This document shows, in pieces, positions 34,719 to 44,260 of a stretch of DNA of 64,000 nt (its first letter is position 1; the number at the start of each line of letters is the position of its first letter). Under the pieces are notes generated by a model. It saw only the letters and a list, made by a program, of their open reading frames with translations, searched no databases and had not been told where the DNA came from. Location: assembly GCF_037782385.1 (NCBI RefSeq), contig NZ_JBBEXD010000003.1, positions 186,001 to 250,000 of the forward strand. Reading direction: 5' to 3'. The translations under genes were made by a program, and so were the position numbers. This DNA is from Ascidiimonas meishanensis (lineage in GTDB: Bacteria; Bacteroidota; Bacteroidia; Flavobacteriales; Flavobacteriaceae).

Positions 34719-35180
34719 AGAAAATTGGACTATAGTTTTTGCATCATATAAATAATAATTTTAAAGCTGTAAAAGGAATGACAAAGGTGTTGTTTACATG
34801 CATATTGAGTTCTTAGAAAACAGTTATTTTAATTCATAACAATACGTTGGTTGGCTATAGGAATCTTAAACAACGTTTGAATTGTAATTTCATTGGAAAT
34901 ATTGCTAATGAACGTCAGTTCTACATAAACAAGAATTAAAATCGATTTCGAAATTGTCTTTTCTTTTGGTTCATTTTCTTTGGACAAGCAAAGAAAATGA
35001 ACGTAATAATCTAAAAATAAGATTATTAAATTAAAATAGTGTAAAAAAAATTTAAATTATATTTTATGAAAGTTATATCGAACTCACGTTTATGAAATTA
35101 AAATGGATATTTTTAAAAACATTAGATAAAAATAGCGTCTTAATTAATGGTGGCTTACGGTTTTATGCCAATCCCCTTTT
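34719..35180. other. Intergenic region with MITE-like short copy
   Basis: 462 bp without a gene. It carries the 180-bp MITE-like copy (34911-35090); the rest is AT-rich spacer. Confidence 0.5.
34911..35090. mobile_element. MITE-like element, short copy
   Basis: 180 bp with ends AACGTCAGTTCTA and, on the other strand, AACGTGAGTTCGA, which are better-matched inverted repeats than in the long copy. It lacks about 166 bp present in the long copy, exactly between two TGTCTTTT direct repeats seen in the long copy, so it looks like an internal deletion form. A perfect 14-bp stem hairpin with a 6-nt loop lies at 34969-35002. Target duplication is not clean (TAATG left, TATGA right). Confidence 0.75.
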
Positions 35181-36119
35181 ATGATACTTAACATGAAAAA
35201 GAAAACACAAATCCTGAAAAATTATTTTGAATTTATAGAATCTAAAATTTTATCTGTAGAAGTTGACACGGAAATCATAGAAGAGATAAAAAAAAATTTA
35301 AAAGAAGGCTATGAATTTATAAAGAATCATGAATGGGAAATTGCATTTGAGAATCTCTCAGCTGTTCTTGTAGAACACTCAATAATTCTTGATAAGAAGG
35401 GCATTGAAATTGCTAAAGAAATTATTAAAGAGTGTGGGTTAGATAAAAAATGGGAGTTTGATTTAAGAAGAATAAATTCGCTAGGCTATACCACTAATAG
35501 TTGGAAGTTAATTGATGCTGAAGAACTAGCGAAAGAATACAAGTATACATTTTACAAGCCCAGTAAAGAAATAACTCAAAAGCTTAAAATTGGAAATTTA
35601 GTTAAATTGATTTTCTATTTTGAATCTATTAATGAAGAACATCCTTCAGCGGAAAGAATGTGGGTTAAGATTACAAAAATTAATGATAATCAATTTGCAG
35701 GGACTCTTGACAATCATCCTTTTTATATACATGAATTACAGGCTGGTGATATCATCAACTTTGAACACAAACATATTATAGACCACGATTTGGGTATATC
35801 TGAACCTAATCTTGCAGATAAATATTTTGATAGGTGTTTTGCTACTAATAAGATTCTTTATGAGAATGCACCCATAAATTATTTCTACAGGGAAAAACCT
35901 CTTGAGAAAGATGAAAAAAAGGATTATATAGATACTGGTTGGAGGTTTTTGTCTGGTGATGAATCTAAAGAATATATGAGTAACTTAGATAATATAAGTC
36001 TAGTTTCCATAGGTGCTGTTTTATCTAATGATGATTCGTTTATTCATCTTTTAGAATCTGAGATAGGCACAAGTTTTGAACGAAATGAACAAGGAGAATT
36101 TGAAAAAATTGAAGAATAA
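35181..36119 (+). CDS. Multi-domain immunity-type protein (DUF2314 + DUF2185/Imm33)
   Basis: 312 residues (or 308 from the ATG at 35193), cytoplasmic. Three parts can be seen. Residues about 12-95 are helical, with NHEWEIAFENLSAVLVEH resembling MafI-type immunity proteins (weak). Residues about 120-200 match DUF2314, with SAERMWVKITKINDNQFAGTLDNHP and LQAGDIINFEH. Residues about 212-305 match DUF2185 (Imm33): CFATNKILYENAPINYFYREKP, DTGWRFLSGDESKEYM and the ending DDSFIHLLESEIGTSFER. DUF2185 and DUF2314 are catalogued as immunity-associated families in polymorphic toxin systems. Joined domains of this kind may protect against several toxins, but this is inference. Confidence 0.72.
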   Translation: MILNMKKKTQILKNYFEFIESKILSVEVDTEIIEEIKKNLKEGYEFIKNHEWEIAFENLSAVLVEHSIILDKKGIEIAKEIIKECGLDKKWEFDLRRINSLGYTTNSWKLIDAEELAKEYKYTFYKPSKEITQKLKIGNLVKLIFYFESINEEHPSAERMWVKITKINDNQFAGTLDNHPFYIHELQAGDIINFEHKHIIDHDLGISEPNLADKYFDRCFATNKILYENAPINYFYREKPLEKDEKKDYIDTGWRFLSGDESKEYMSNLDNISLVSIGAVLSNDDSFIHLLESEIGTSFERNEQGEFEKIEE

Positions 36120-36264
36120 GTGTCTATAAACAAACGTAAGTTTGGTTGTAAATACATTTTATACTAAAATTAGTACCTTTAACTAATAGTTTATGGAGTT
36201 TTCTATTAAAATCTGAGTAAACAACTTTCAAATCGTCAGCATAACACAAACCTTTTTGAATTAT

Positions 36265-36681
36265 ATGAAAAATCTTTCCTTCGTAATCATAATCATATGT
36301 ATCGTTTCGCTTTGCTCCTGTCATAAAGAACTAACTTGTGAAGATTTTAAAATAGGTACTTTTATTATTCCATCAGATTCTATTAGTGATTTTAAACATA
36401 CTATAATTAGAACAAGTAAATATCAATTAGAATACCCTAAAGGAACTGAGGACAAAGAGGTAGTTTACGGAAAACTAGAATGGATTGATGAATGTAGCTA
36501 TAGAATTACCTATGACGAATCGATGGGCAAATTGAATGAAACACAAAGAGTGATAAATAGAAATAACGGAATCCTTATTAATTCTATAAAAATAGAAGAG
36601 AATTGTATGGAAATTATGATGACTTTAAGTCTTTCAAATGGAGAAAATATAGAACAAATAGGTAAAATTTGTAAAGAGTAA
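36265..36681 (+). CDS. Small lipoprotein of unknown function
   Basis: About 138 residues from the ATG at 36265 (an in-frame ATG lies at 36256). Signal peptide with lipobox (SLCSC, the C near residue 19). The mature part is a single small beta-rich domain with three further cysteines, in TCEDFK, ECSYRIT and the C-terminal KICKE. TxxYQLEYPKGTEDKEVVYGKLEWIDECSYRITY resembles a family of short secreted flavobacterial proteins, but I cannot name it. It lies between the immunity-like gene and the giant gene, which is on the opposite strand. Confidence 0.6.
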   Translation: MKNLSFVIIIICIVSLCSCHKELTCEDFKIGTFIIPSDSISDFKHTIIRTSKYQLEYPKGTEDKEVVYGKLEWIDECSYRITYDESMGKLNETQRVINRNNGILINSIKIEENCMEIMMTLSLSNGENIEQIGKICKE

Positions 36682-36871
36682 TATTCTTCAGTTTAAGAAT
36701 TATGGTATAAGCATTAATTTCTGTGGTTTCCAGTGAACTTTGTATATTTTATTGGCAAACTTAATGAAGGTGAAAAAAACAAAAATCTTCTCTGTTTACT
36801 ATTCAAAAAGAAATGAAGTAATCATAAAAGATTTTTGTTTATAAATGTTTCAAATACTAAACCACAAGAAA

Positions 36872-39800
36872 TTAAAAACTTTTAGTTCTTCTCAGGGGTT
36901 TTTTCTTATCTTCTTTAGTTTCAAAATTGGGAAGATTGCGTACTTCTGCTTTAAAAGAATCTGTAATTCCTAAAGCAGGAATCGGTCTGGATTTTTGACG
37001 ATTTAGAGGCTCTAAAAATCTACCTAAAGTTCTAGGCATTTTCTTAGCCTTTTCTACGGCTCTTCCAAATCTATCAAACATAGTAAGTCTCTCCCGATGT
37101 TTATTTTTTGGAATTAGTAAAGTTTTAATGTCTTTTGGTGTAAGTTTTGAAAATGATTCCTTGTCTAGATTCGTTAGCAATTTATTCATATCAATATTGC
37201 TCTCAGCAAAAAGAACAGATAAAAAGGTAAGATGGTCAATGCCCATATCTGGGTCTTTTATAAGCTGCTTCATCTTTTCATCATTTCTGGCAAGGTCTGC
37301 CATTTCCTGATCACAAGACTTAAGGTGGAAATCTATAAATAGTTCTTTTATGGTATCATTTAACTGATCCTCGGGCATTTCCGTTTTAGCATTCTCAGGT
37401 AAATTTGCTAAGATATACGTGCCTACCTGAGAATTATAAAGAGAACTATTCTTAAACTCTTTTGAGAGATCTACCAGAGAAACCCCTGAAGTATTTACAG
37501 ATATTTTGGGTTCAAAATCAAAACTAGGACTAGATAGTGCAACTTTCGCACTAAGATCTATGTCTACACCCCTTGTTACGTTTAATACTGGTTGAACTAC
37601 TTTTTCTTCTGTATTAGTAATTCCAAATCTTTCTTTAACTTCTGTTAATTCTTTTGCTGTTTGAGTTACTCGTTCTCTTTGCGCTTTAAACATTTTTGAG
37701 TTGGCCTGTGCAAAAGCAAAATTGGCAATGGGAAGATACTTTTTATTAGCCTTTGAAAGTTTTACAGTAGAAATTCCTGTTGCCAAAAGTCCTGCAACGC
37801 TCCCTGCCATTCCAAGTACTCCCATTCCTAATCCTATGGCTAGTGGAATTCCAACAACGGTAGTAGCCAAGCCAGCAACTCCAAGTGCGGTACCCATTAA
37901 AAAAAGTCCCATTAGTGGTTTTAGTGCTCTTACACCAGTTTTGGTTACTTTACGGGTTTTATTTGATGTCTCCAGTCCTAAATCTCTCCAATTGTTGGCC
38001 CCGCTAGTACCTCTTATTAATTCTTTAATAGTCTCATTATTTTTTTCTACTTTAGTATATGTTTTTACAGTTTCTATAAATGCTGTTTTGGTAGCTTCTG
38101 TTTCAGATAGGGTTCCCTGTTTAATAAGTGAATCCCTTAAATCTTCAAAAAAGCCTTTGTAACTATTCTTTTTATCCAGATCTTCTTTCACCAAATCATT
38201 TCCTCCATCCAAAGTCATTGAGCTAATGGCAAATTGTACCTCAACGGCTGCAGAAACAGGTCTTTCTACCAAATTCCATTTTAAAGAATCGGCTACTTTT
38301 GTTCCTGCCATCGCTCCTAATTTTGAAGTGGCTTTGGAAATGGTTTTAGTGATCGCTTTAGGGCTTGTGTTGGCAGGATACAAGGCCTCTTCAAATAATA
38401 TTTTTCTAAAAAAATCGAGGTCTTTTTGGTCTATATCATTTGATAATGGATTAGTAGGATCATCCATTTTCTCCTTAAAACCATTTATTTCAAATAGCTG
38501 TTGAAAAGTAGGTGATAATGTAATGTTTTTATATCCTATTCCTTCTTCTTCTCCTATAAGCTCCGGAGCAGATTTTCCAGAAGTGATTCCTTCAAGAAAT
38601 TCGGAGCTATCTTTACAAGCGCATTTCCATAACCCTTGATCATGTTCATGGAAAGGATCTGCTTTTACAGAAAAGACAGGAACTCCTGATTGTATTTTTT
38701 GACCTAATTCTCCTAAGTTTTGAACAAGTTCTGTGCTATTCCCAAAACATAATACTTCCTCTATATTAACATCAAACTCTCCAAAATTTTCTCTCATAGT
38801 CTCGTAGCTTGTATCCAGATCTGTTTTAGCCAAATGAGGCCCCAGTAATTCTGGTAAAGTGCGCTCTTCTATGAGTTCGTCTATATTCATTTCTTGATTA
38901 GCTTCTGTTCTAAAAGTTTTTTCAAACTGTTTCTGGTTTTCTTGGGATTTAGCTAATCTTTCCTTCCATAGTTCCTGAAGTTCTGTTTTTAAAGCCTCCT
39001 GCTTGGCATCAGAGTCTAAACCCGCTACTACAACCCGCTCTAAAGGACTGGCGTTAAAAGTTACCTTGGCAAGTTGCTTAATATTAGTTTCCGAAGCTTC
39101 TAAAATAACCAATCTTGCTCTATTAGAATACGAGTTAATCCAAGCATTAATATCCATTTTATATTCCTCATTAGAACTAATTTTAGCTCTGTTTGCTTGA
39201 TTTACAAAAAGATCCATGGTATAGCCTAACTGCGCACCTCTATTAATTTTACCTTCCGGTACCCTTCCATCGAGTTTTACATCATCTTCCATTTCCATAG
39301 AACTCATTTTATTCAGCATTTTTCTCTTTGCAGAACGAGTCACTCTATTTCCTGTAGGTAAGTTTTCCTGAATAAGCTGTATTTGATTTTGTCGATTCTG
39401 TTCTCGAAGACCATCAATTCCATTAGATTTTAGCTTTTCTTTAATTTTATTTAAAGCAACGACTACTTGTGTATCTCGTTCTCTTTGTGCGTAAAACATT
39501 TTTGCATTAGCTTCTGCAAATGCTGTATTAGCCCTAGGCAAATGTTTTTTATTAGCTTTTATTTGAAAATACATTGAAATAGCCGTTGCAGTGGTTCCAA
39601 GAGCACTACCTCCCAAACCAGCAATTCCCAAACCTAAGCCCACAGCTGCTGGAAGTCCAACTCCGGTTAAAGCTAAGCCTACAATACCTATAGCAGCTCC
39701 AGTTAGAAAAAGTGGCATTAAAGGTCTTAAGAATTTAATCCCTAAGCTATTTGCTTCTTTAACTCTATTTGTAGATTCAAGACCTAAGTCTCTCCATGCT

Positions 39801-41149
39801 TCGGCTCCTGTTTCACCGTGTACAAGTTCTCTTATAGATTTATTGTGTTTTTCAATAGCGGTATAAGCATTCACCGTTTCTGCAAATGCTATTTTAACAG
39901 CCTGTTCTTTTTCAATACTATTCTCTACTAGGGTTTGTAACAAATCTTCGAAAAATAACTTATAGGAGTTTTTCTTATCCAGATTCTCCTTAATCAAATC
40001 ATTCCCTCCATCCAAAGTCATTCCTCCTATGGCAAATTCAACCTCAACCGCAGAAGATACAGGTCTGTTGACCATATTCCATTTTAGTGCCTGTGATACT
40101 TTGGTAGCTTTCATTGCACCCAGTTTTGAGGTAGCTTTAGAAATAGTCTTTGTAATAGCTTCCGGACTAGTACCTGCCGGATACAAAGCCTCATCAAACA
40201 AGATCTGTTTGAAAAAATCCAAATCTTTTTGCGCTACTTCATCAGCACTTGAAAATTCTTGATTGCGCATCTCTTGTTGCATTCCATCAATAGTAAATAA
40301 ATTTTGGAAGGTAGGTGAGATAGTTATATTGTCATAGCCTGTTTCATTACTTGACCCGATTAATTCTGGGGCAGATTTTCCGGAAGTGATTTGCGCTATA
40401 AATGCTTCTGCATCTTTACAAGCGCATTTCCACAGCCCTTCATCGTTATCTTGGAAAGGAGTGGCTTTAACAGAAAAAACTGGAACACCTGCTTGAATAT
40501 TTTTTCCAAGTTCTCCTAATTTTTCAACTAACTCATTACTGTCTCCAAAACATAACACTTCCTCAATATTTACCTCAAATTGAGGAAATTCCTTTTGCAT
40601 TGTTTCAAAGCCTACATCTAAGTCTGATTTAAATAAATGAGGGCCTAACAATTCTTCAAGACTGCGTTCTTCAATTAATTGGTTCAAATCAATATATTGG
40701 GTGTCTTGTGAACCAAATATTTTTTTAAACTGTTCTTTATTATCCTCAGCAAACTCTGAATTTTCTAGCCGGTCCTTCCATAATTTTTGTAATTCTTTTT
40801 TTAGTAATTCTTGCTTTTCTGAATCCAATCCGGCTATTACAACCCGCTCTAAAGGACTTGCGTTAAATGTGGCTTTAGCCAAACTGCTAATGTTGTTTTC
40901 AGTAGCTTCTGTAATTACCATACGCGCTCTACTAGAAGAAGAATTGATCCAGGCATTTATATTTCTTGAAAATTCCTGCCGGTAAGTTTCTATATCTTGA
41001 TCTGCTTGGTTGTTAAACAGATCCATAGTGTAAGATATTTGTTTATCTCTATCTATAAATCCATGTACTCTTCCATCTATCGCTCCCTCTTTATCTTTAA
41101 TGGATTTCATTTCCTGAATTAATTGATCTTTAATTTCGCGGGCCAACAT
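36872..41149 (-). CDS. Giant protein with long internal tandem duplication and hydrophobic hairpins
   Basis: 1425 residues, no signal peptide, family not recognised. Two copies of a roughly 550-residue unit are present, about 26-576 and 629-1175. Landmarks shared by both are DGRV, YTMDLFxNQA, NAWINS, NASPLERVVxAGLDS, EEVLCFG, GVPVFSVKA, GLWKCACKD, ITSGKSAPELIG, TKTISKATSKLGAM and MTLDGGNDL. Each unit ends in a glycine/alanine-rich hydrophobic hairpin (475-528 and 1077-1130). A unique C-terminal part (about 1190-1425) is mostly helical and ends in a basic tail. Glycine-rich hairpins in a soluble-start protein recall pore-forming or secreted effector proteins; that remains inference. It is transcribed alone. 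Confidence 0.7.
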   Translation of the reverse strand: MLAREIKDQLIQEMKSIKDKEGAIDGRVHGFIDRDKQISYTMDLFNNQADQDIETYRQEFSRNINAWINSSSSRARMVITEATENNISSLAKATFNASPLERVVIAGLDSEKQELLKKELQKLWKDRLENSEFAEDNKEQFKKIFGSQDTQYIDLNQLIEERSLEELLGPHLFKSDLDVGFETMQKEFPQFEVNIEEVLCFGDSNELVEKLGELGKNIQAGVPVFSVKATPFQDNDEGLWKCACKDAEAFIAQITSGKSAPELIGSSNETGYDNITISPTFQNLFTIDGMQQEMRNQEFSSADEVAQKDLDFFKQILFDEALYPAGTSPEAITKTISKATSKLGAMKATKVSQALKWNMVNRPVSSAVEVEFAIGGMTLDGGNDLIKENLDKKNSYKLFFEDLLQTLVENSIEKEQAVKIAFAETVNAYTAIEKHNKSIRELVHGETGAEAWRDLGLESTNRVKEANSLGIKFLRPLMPLFLTGAAIGIVGLALTGVGLPAAVGLGLGIAGLGGSALGTTATAISMYFQIKANKKHLPRANTAFAEANAKMFYAQRERDTQVVVALNKIKEKLKSNGIDGLREQNRQNQIQLIQENLPTGNRVTRSAKRKMLNKMSSMEMEDDVKLDGRVPEGKINRGAQLGYTMDLFVNQANRAKISSNEEYKMDINAWINSYSNRARLVILEASETNIKQLAKVTFNASPLERVVVAGLDSDAKQEALKTELQELWKERLAKSQENQKQFEKTFRTEANQEMNIDELIEERTLPELLGPHLAKTDLDTSYETMRENFGEFDVNIEEVLCFGNSTELVQNLGELGQKIQSGVPVFSVKADPFHEHDQGLWKCACKDSSEFLEGITSGKSAPELIGEEEGIGYKNITLSPTFQQLFEINGFKEKMDDPTNPLSNDIDQKDLDFFRKILFEEALYPANTSPKAITKTISKATSKLGAMAGTKVADSLKWNLVERPVSAAVEVQFAISSMTLDGGNDLVKEDLDKKNSYKGFFEDLRDSLIKQGTLSETEATKTAFIETVKTYTKVEKNNETIKELIRGTSGANNWRDLGLETSNKTRKVTKTGVRALKPLMGLFLMGTALGVAGLATTVVGIPLAIGLGMGVLGMAGSVAGLLATGISTVKLSKANKKYLPIANFAFAQANSKMFKAQRERVTQTAKELTEVKERFGITNTEEKVVQPVLNVTRGVDIDLSAKVALSSPSFDFEPKISVNTSGVSLVDLSKEFKNSSLYNSQVGTYILANLPENAKTEMPEDQLNDTIKELFIDFHLKSCDQEMADLARNDEKMKQLIKDPDMGIDHLTFLSVLFAESNIDMNKLLTNLDKESFSKLTPKDIKTLLIPKNKHRERLTMFDRFGRAVEKAKKMPRTLGRFLEPLNRQKSRPIPALGITDSFKAEVRNLPNFETKEDKKKPLRRTKSF

Positions 41150-41451
41150 AATAATAGTTTTTAGTTAACAATTTTTTAAGTTTTAAATTTGATACATTCG
41201 AGAAGAAGTAAACATATTTCTACTTTACCCCCATGGGTGTTTTAGCCAAATAACAATAGAAGCCTAAATTGTTAAAATTTACGGATTACCGTATTATATC
41301 TAATTCAATAAAAGATCATTAGTTTTATTGAATTGTTAAAATTCTTTAACACTATTACTGTATTCGTAATTCTGAGGCTGATTGACCGTTTTTAATTTTT
41401 TTTAAAAAAGTTTGCTATAATTTTACGCGCTTAATTGATAAATAAAATAAA
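41150..41451. other. Intergenic region between divergent giant and TonB-receptor genes
   Basis: 302 bp that must contain promoters for both genes. No clean TAnnTTTG box was found for the receptor; AATTGTTAAAATT occurs twice (about 41267 and 41331), once on each side of the perfect inverted repeat listed separately. Confidence 0.4.
41302..41334. promoter_or_regulatory. Perfect 12-bp inverted repeat upstream of TonB receptor
   Basis: AATTCAATAAAA (41302-41313) and TTTTATTGAATT (41323-41334) are separated by 9 bp. There is no T-run, so it is more likely a binding site or mRNA structure than a terminator. Confidence 0.4.
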
Positions 41452-44082
41452 ATGAAACACCTAATTAAAGTGCTTTTTATATGCTTTATAGGAATGGGAG
41501 CAGCACTTGCCCAGACACAAATTTCGGGTACCGTAACAGATCAATCTGGAGAGCCTCTAGCAGGGGTTAACATTGTAGAAAAAGGAACTAGCAATGGTAT
41601 CTCTACAGATTTTGATGGTAATTATTCAATCACCGCTAGTAGTGATGCAACCTTAGTATTTAGTTATATTGGGTTTGTTACACAAGAAGTTTCGGTGGAT
41701 GGAAAAACAACTATTAATGTATCCTTAGTAGAAGGAATGCAGTTAGACGAAATTCAATTGGTAGGGTCTAGAAGTCCTAAAAGAACAGCAACGGATACTG
41801 CGCTCGCAATAGATGTTATTGATGTGCAAGAAATAACAACACAATCTGGACGAATTGAAATAAATGAATTATTACAATATGCGGCACCTTCCTTTAATGC
41901 CAATAAGCAATCTGGTGCAGATGGTGCAGACCATATAGATCCAGCAACTTTACGTGGATTAGGACCGGATCAAACATTGGTTCTTATTAATGGAAAAAGA
42001 AGACACACTTCTTCGCTTATTAATATATTTGGTACTCGTGGACGAGGAAATTCAGGAACAGACCTTAATGCAATACCTGCTTTTGCTATTAAGCGTATTG
42101 AGGTATTAAGAGATGGAGCTTCTGCTCAGTATGGTTCTGATGCAATAGCTGGTGTTATTAACATCGTGCTTAAAGACAATACAGATGTAGTAAATGGATT
42201 GATAAGCTATGGAGCTTACAATACGAATGCTAAGGGAGATTTTCCAGCAGGCACACCAAATACAGATGGAAACCGACTTGATACAGATCAAGATGGAAAT
42301 GTAATTGGAGATGATAGAAGTTTTGATGGAGGTTCTTTGAAAGTAGCGGCCAATTATGGTATTAAAATTGGAGAAGAAGGCTTTGGTAATTTCACCATGG
42401 AATATATAGACAAGAACAAAACCCTAAGACCGGGATATGATTTTAGAAGAGGTTTTGGTGAAGCCGCTATTGTTGGCTTTAATTTCTTTGGAAATGTTGG
42501 TATTCAGGTAACCGATAACACACAAGTGTATGCTTTTGGTGGACGTAACTATAGAGATACAGATGCATATGCGTTTACAAGAAATGGGGGAGAAAGAGTA
42601 GTTACTTCTATTTACCCTAATGGATTTACTCCAAGAATTACGTCAAATATTTTGGATAATTCTATTTCTGTAGGAGTAAGAACTTTAACTGCCGGAGACT
42701 GGAATATAGACATTAATAATACATGGGGTAAAAATAGCTTTCATTATTTTATAGAAGGTACTTTAAATGCTTCTTTAGAAGAGGCTTCTCCAACAGAATT
42801 TGATGCTGGTGGGCACAGTTTGAGTCAAAATACTACCAGTGTGAATTTTTCAAAGTATTATGATGAGGTTGCTAGCGGATTCAACCTTGCATTTGGTATG
42901 GAATACCGTACTGAGAATTTCATCATATTTGCTGGTGAACCTGGTTCGTATGGCACCTATGATACCAATGGTTTAATTATTACAGATCCAGCAAACCAAC
43001 AACAGCCTACAGATCCAGATTCAGGAGAGTTACGTCCAGGAGGTTCTCAAGGTTTTCCAGGGTATAGCCCAGCTAATGAAGTAGATAGAAATCGTTCTAA
43101 TTTATCACTGTATGTAGATACGGAACTTGATATTACAGATAATTTCTTATTAGCAGCTGCAGCAAGATTTGAAAATTACAGTGATTTTGGAAGTACTTTT
43201 AATGGAAAATTAGCCACTAGACTTAAAGTAACAGATAATTTTAATTTAAGAGGATCTGTAAGTACGGGTTTTAGAGCACCATCACTAGCTCAAATTTATT
43301 ATAACTTAAGATTTACAGATTTTCAAGGTGGTGTAGCTACCGAAAGTTTGTTGTCACCAAATAACAGTCCTGTTACTGCAAGTTTTGGTATAGGTAGGTT
43401 AAAGGAGGAAACTGCATTTAATGCGGCTGTTGGATTTACAGCTACCTTTGGTAATTTTACCGCTACCGTTGATGGATATCATATAACGGTAGATGATAGA
43501 ATTGTTCTTACTGGAACTTTTGACGCGAGCTCTCTTGGAGTGAATGTAAACGAAGCGCAGTTTTTTGCAAATGGTGTGGATACAGAAACCACTGGTCTTG
43601 ATGTAGTTTTATCTTACAAAACCGCACTTGGCGAAGGAAATTTTGGAGCGACTTTAGTTGGTAATGTGAATAATATGAGCATTACATCTGTTAATAATGG
43701 GGCATTAGACGAGCAAACTTTCTTTGGCGAAAGAGAAAAAGCATTTTTACTAGCTTCAGCTCCTGATTATAAGTTTGGATTGAACCTAACTTACGCAATT
43801 AATAAATTTGATGTAGCTTTAGGAAGTACACATTTTAGTGAAGTGGTTCTTGTTGATTTCGCAGATACGGAAGATGTGTATGATCCTAAGACTATTTTTG
43901 ACCTTAACCTTGGCTATGCCTTAAGTGATAATTTAAAACTTAGTATTGGAGGGAATAATATCTTCAATCAGTATCCTGATCAGCAAAATGATTTTGAAAC
44001 AGAATCTGGTGGATATTGGGACGCTGTTCAAATGGGATTTGGAGGTGCTTATTACTACGCTCGTTTAGGGTTTAGCTTCTAA
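41452..44082 (+). CDS. TonB-dependent receptor
   Basis: 876 residues, outer-membrane transporter. Signal peptide to about residue 21 (GMGAALAQT). A carboxypeptidase-regulatory-like domain follows (QISGTVTDQSGEPLAGVNIVEKGT...). The plug domain starts around 115 and has the RGLGPDQTLVLINGKRR segment and IKRIEVLRDGASAQYGSDAIAGVINIVLKD. The C-terminal two thirds are the 22-strand barrel, ending YYYARLGFSF with terminal Phe as in BamA-assembled barrels. No SusD partner is next to it, so it is not a classic polysaccharide locus; cargo unknown. Confidence 0.93.
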   Translation: MKHLIKVLFICFIGMGAALAQTQISGTVTDQSGEPLAGVNIVEKGTSNGISTDFDGNYSITASSDATLVFSYIGFVTQEVSVDGKTTINVSLVEGMQLDEIQLVGSRSPKRTATDTALAIDVIDVQEITTQSGRIEINELLQYAAPSFNANKQSGADGADHIDPATLRGLGPDQTLVLINGKRRHTSSLINIFGTRGRGNSGTDLNAIPAFAIKRIEVLRDGASAQYGSDAIAGVINIVLKDNTDVVNGLISYGAYNTNAKGDFPAGTPNTDGNRLDTDQDGNVIGDDRSFDGGSLKVAANYGIKIGEEGFGNFTMEYIDKNKTLRPGYDFRRGFGEAAIVGFNFFGNVGIQVTDNTQVYAFGGRNYRDTDAYAFTRNGGERVVTSIYPNGFTPRITSNILDNSISVGVRTLTAGDWNIDINNTWGKNSFHYFIEGTLNASLEEASPTEFDAGGHSLSQNTTSVNFSKYYDEVASGFNLAFGMEYRTENFIIFAGEPGSYGTYDTNGLIITDPANQQQPTDPDSGELRPGGSQGFPGYSPANEVDRNRSNLSLYVDTELDITDNFLLAAAARFENYSDFGSTFNGKLATRLKVTDNFNLRGSVSTGFRAPSLAQIYYNLRFTDFQGGVATESLLSPNNSPVTASFGIGRLKEETAFNAAVGFTATFGNFTATVDGYHITVDDRIVLTGTFDASSLGVNVNEAQFFANGVDTETTGLDVVLSYKTALGEGNFGATLVGNVNNMSITSVNNGALDEQTFFGEREKAFLLASAPDYKFGLNLTYAINKFDVALGSTHFSEVVLVDFADTEDVYDPKTIFDLNLGYALSDNLKLSIGGNNIFNQYPDQQNDFETESGGYWDAVQMGFGGAYYYARLGFSF

Positions 44083-44105
44083 AAGTAACTTTTCAACATT
44101 ATTTT

Positions 44106-44134
44106 AAAGCCATTGGAATCGCTCCAATGGCTTT
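44106..44134 (+). terminator. Rho-independent terminator after TonB receptor
   Basis: AAAGCCATTGGA and TCCAATGGCTTT form a 12-bp stem with a 5-nt loop (ATCGC), closed by a run of T at its end, 24 bp after the stop. Confidence 0.85.
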
Positions 44135-44260
44135 TTCATTAAATAGAAGACCAAATAAATTAGAAAAATAGAGGTACTTCAACCTATTCTAAGTATAGAG
44201 TTGGATAATTTTTTCCTGCAATTATTCAAATTCTTTTTATCTTTCAATTAATTTAGGTAG

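Noticed and set aside
36872..41149. Several plus-strand frames of 60-150 codons antisense to the giant gene
   Set aside because: They are shadows of the minus-strand codon pattern; composition (Ala/Ser/Pro rich) and lack of any start context fit antisense frames.
30900..41200. A complete eCIS or T6SS locus around the DUF4157 protein
   Set aside because: No sheath, tube, baseplate, spike or ClpV-type gene is present among the neighbours.
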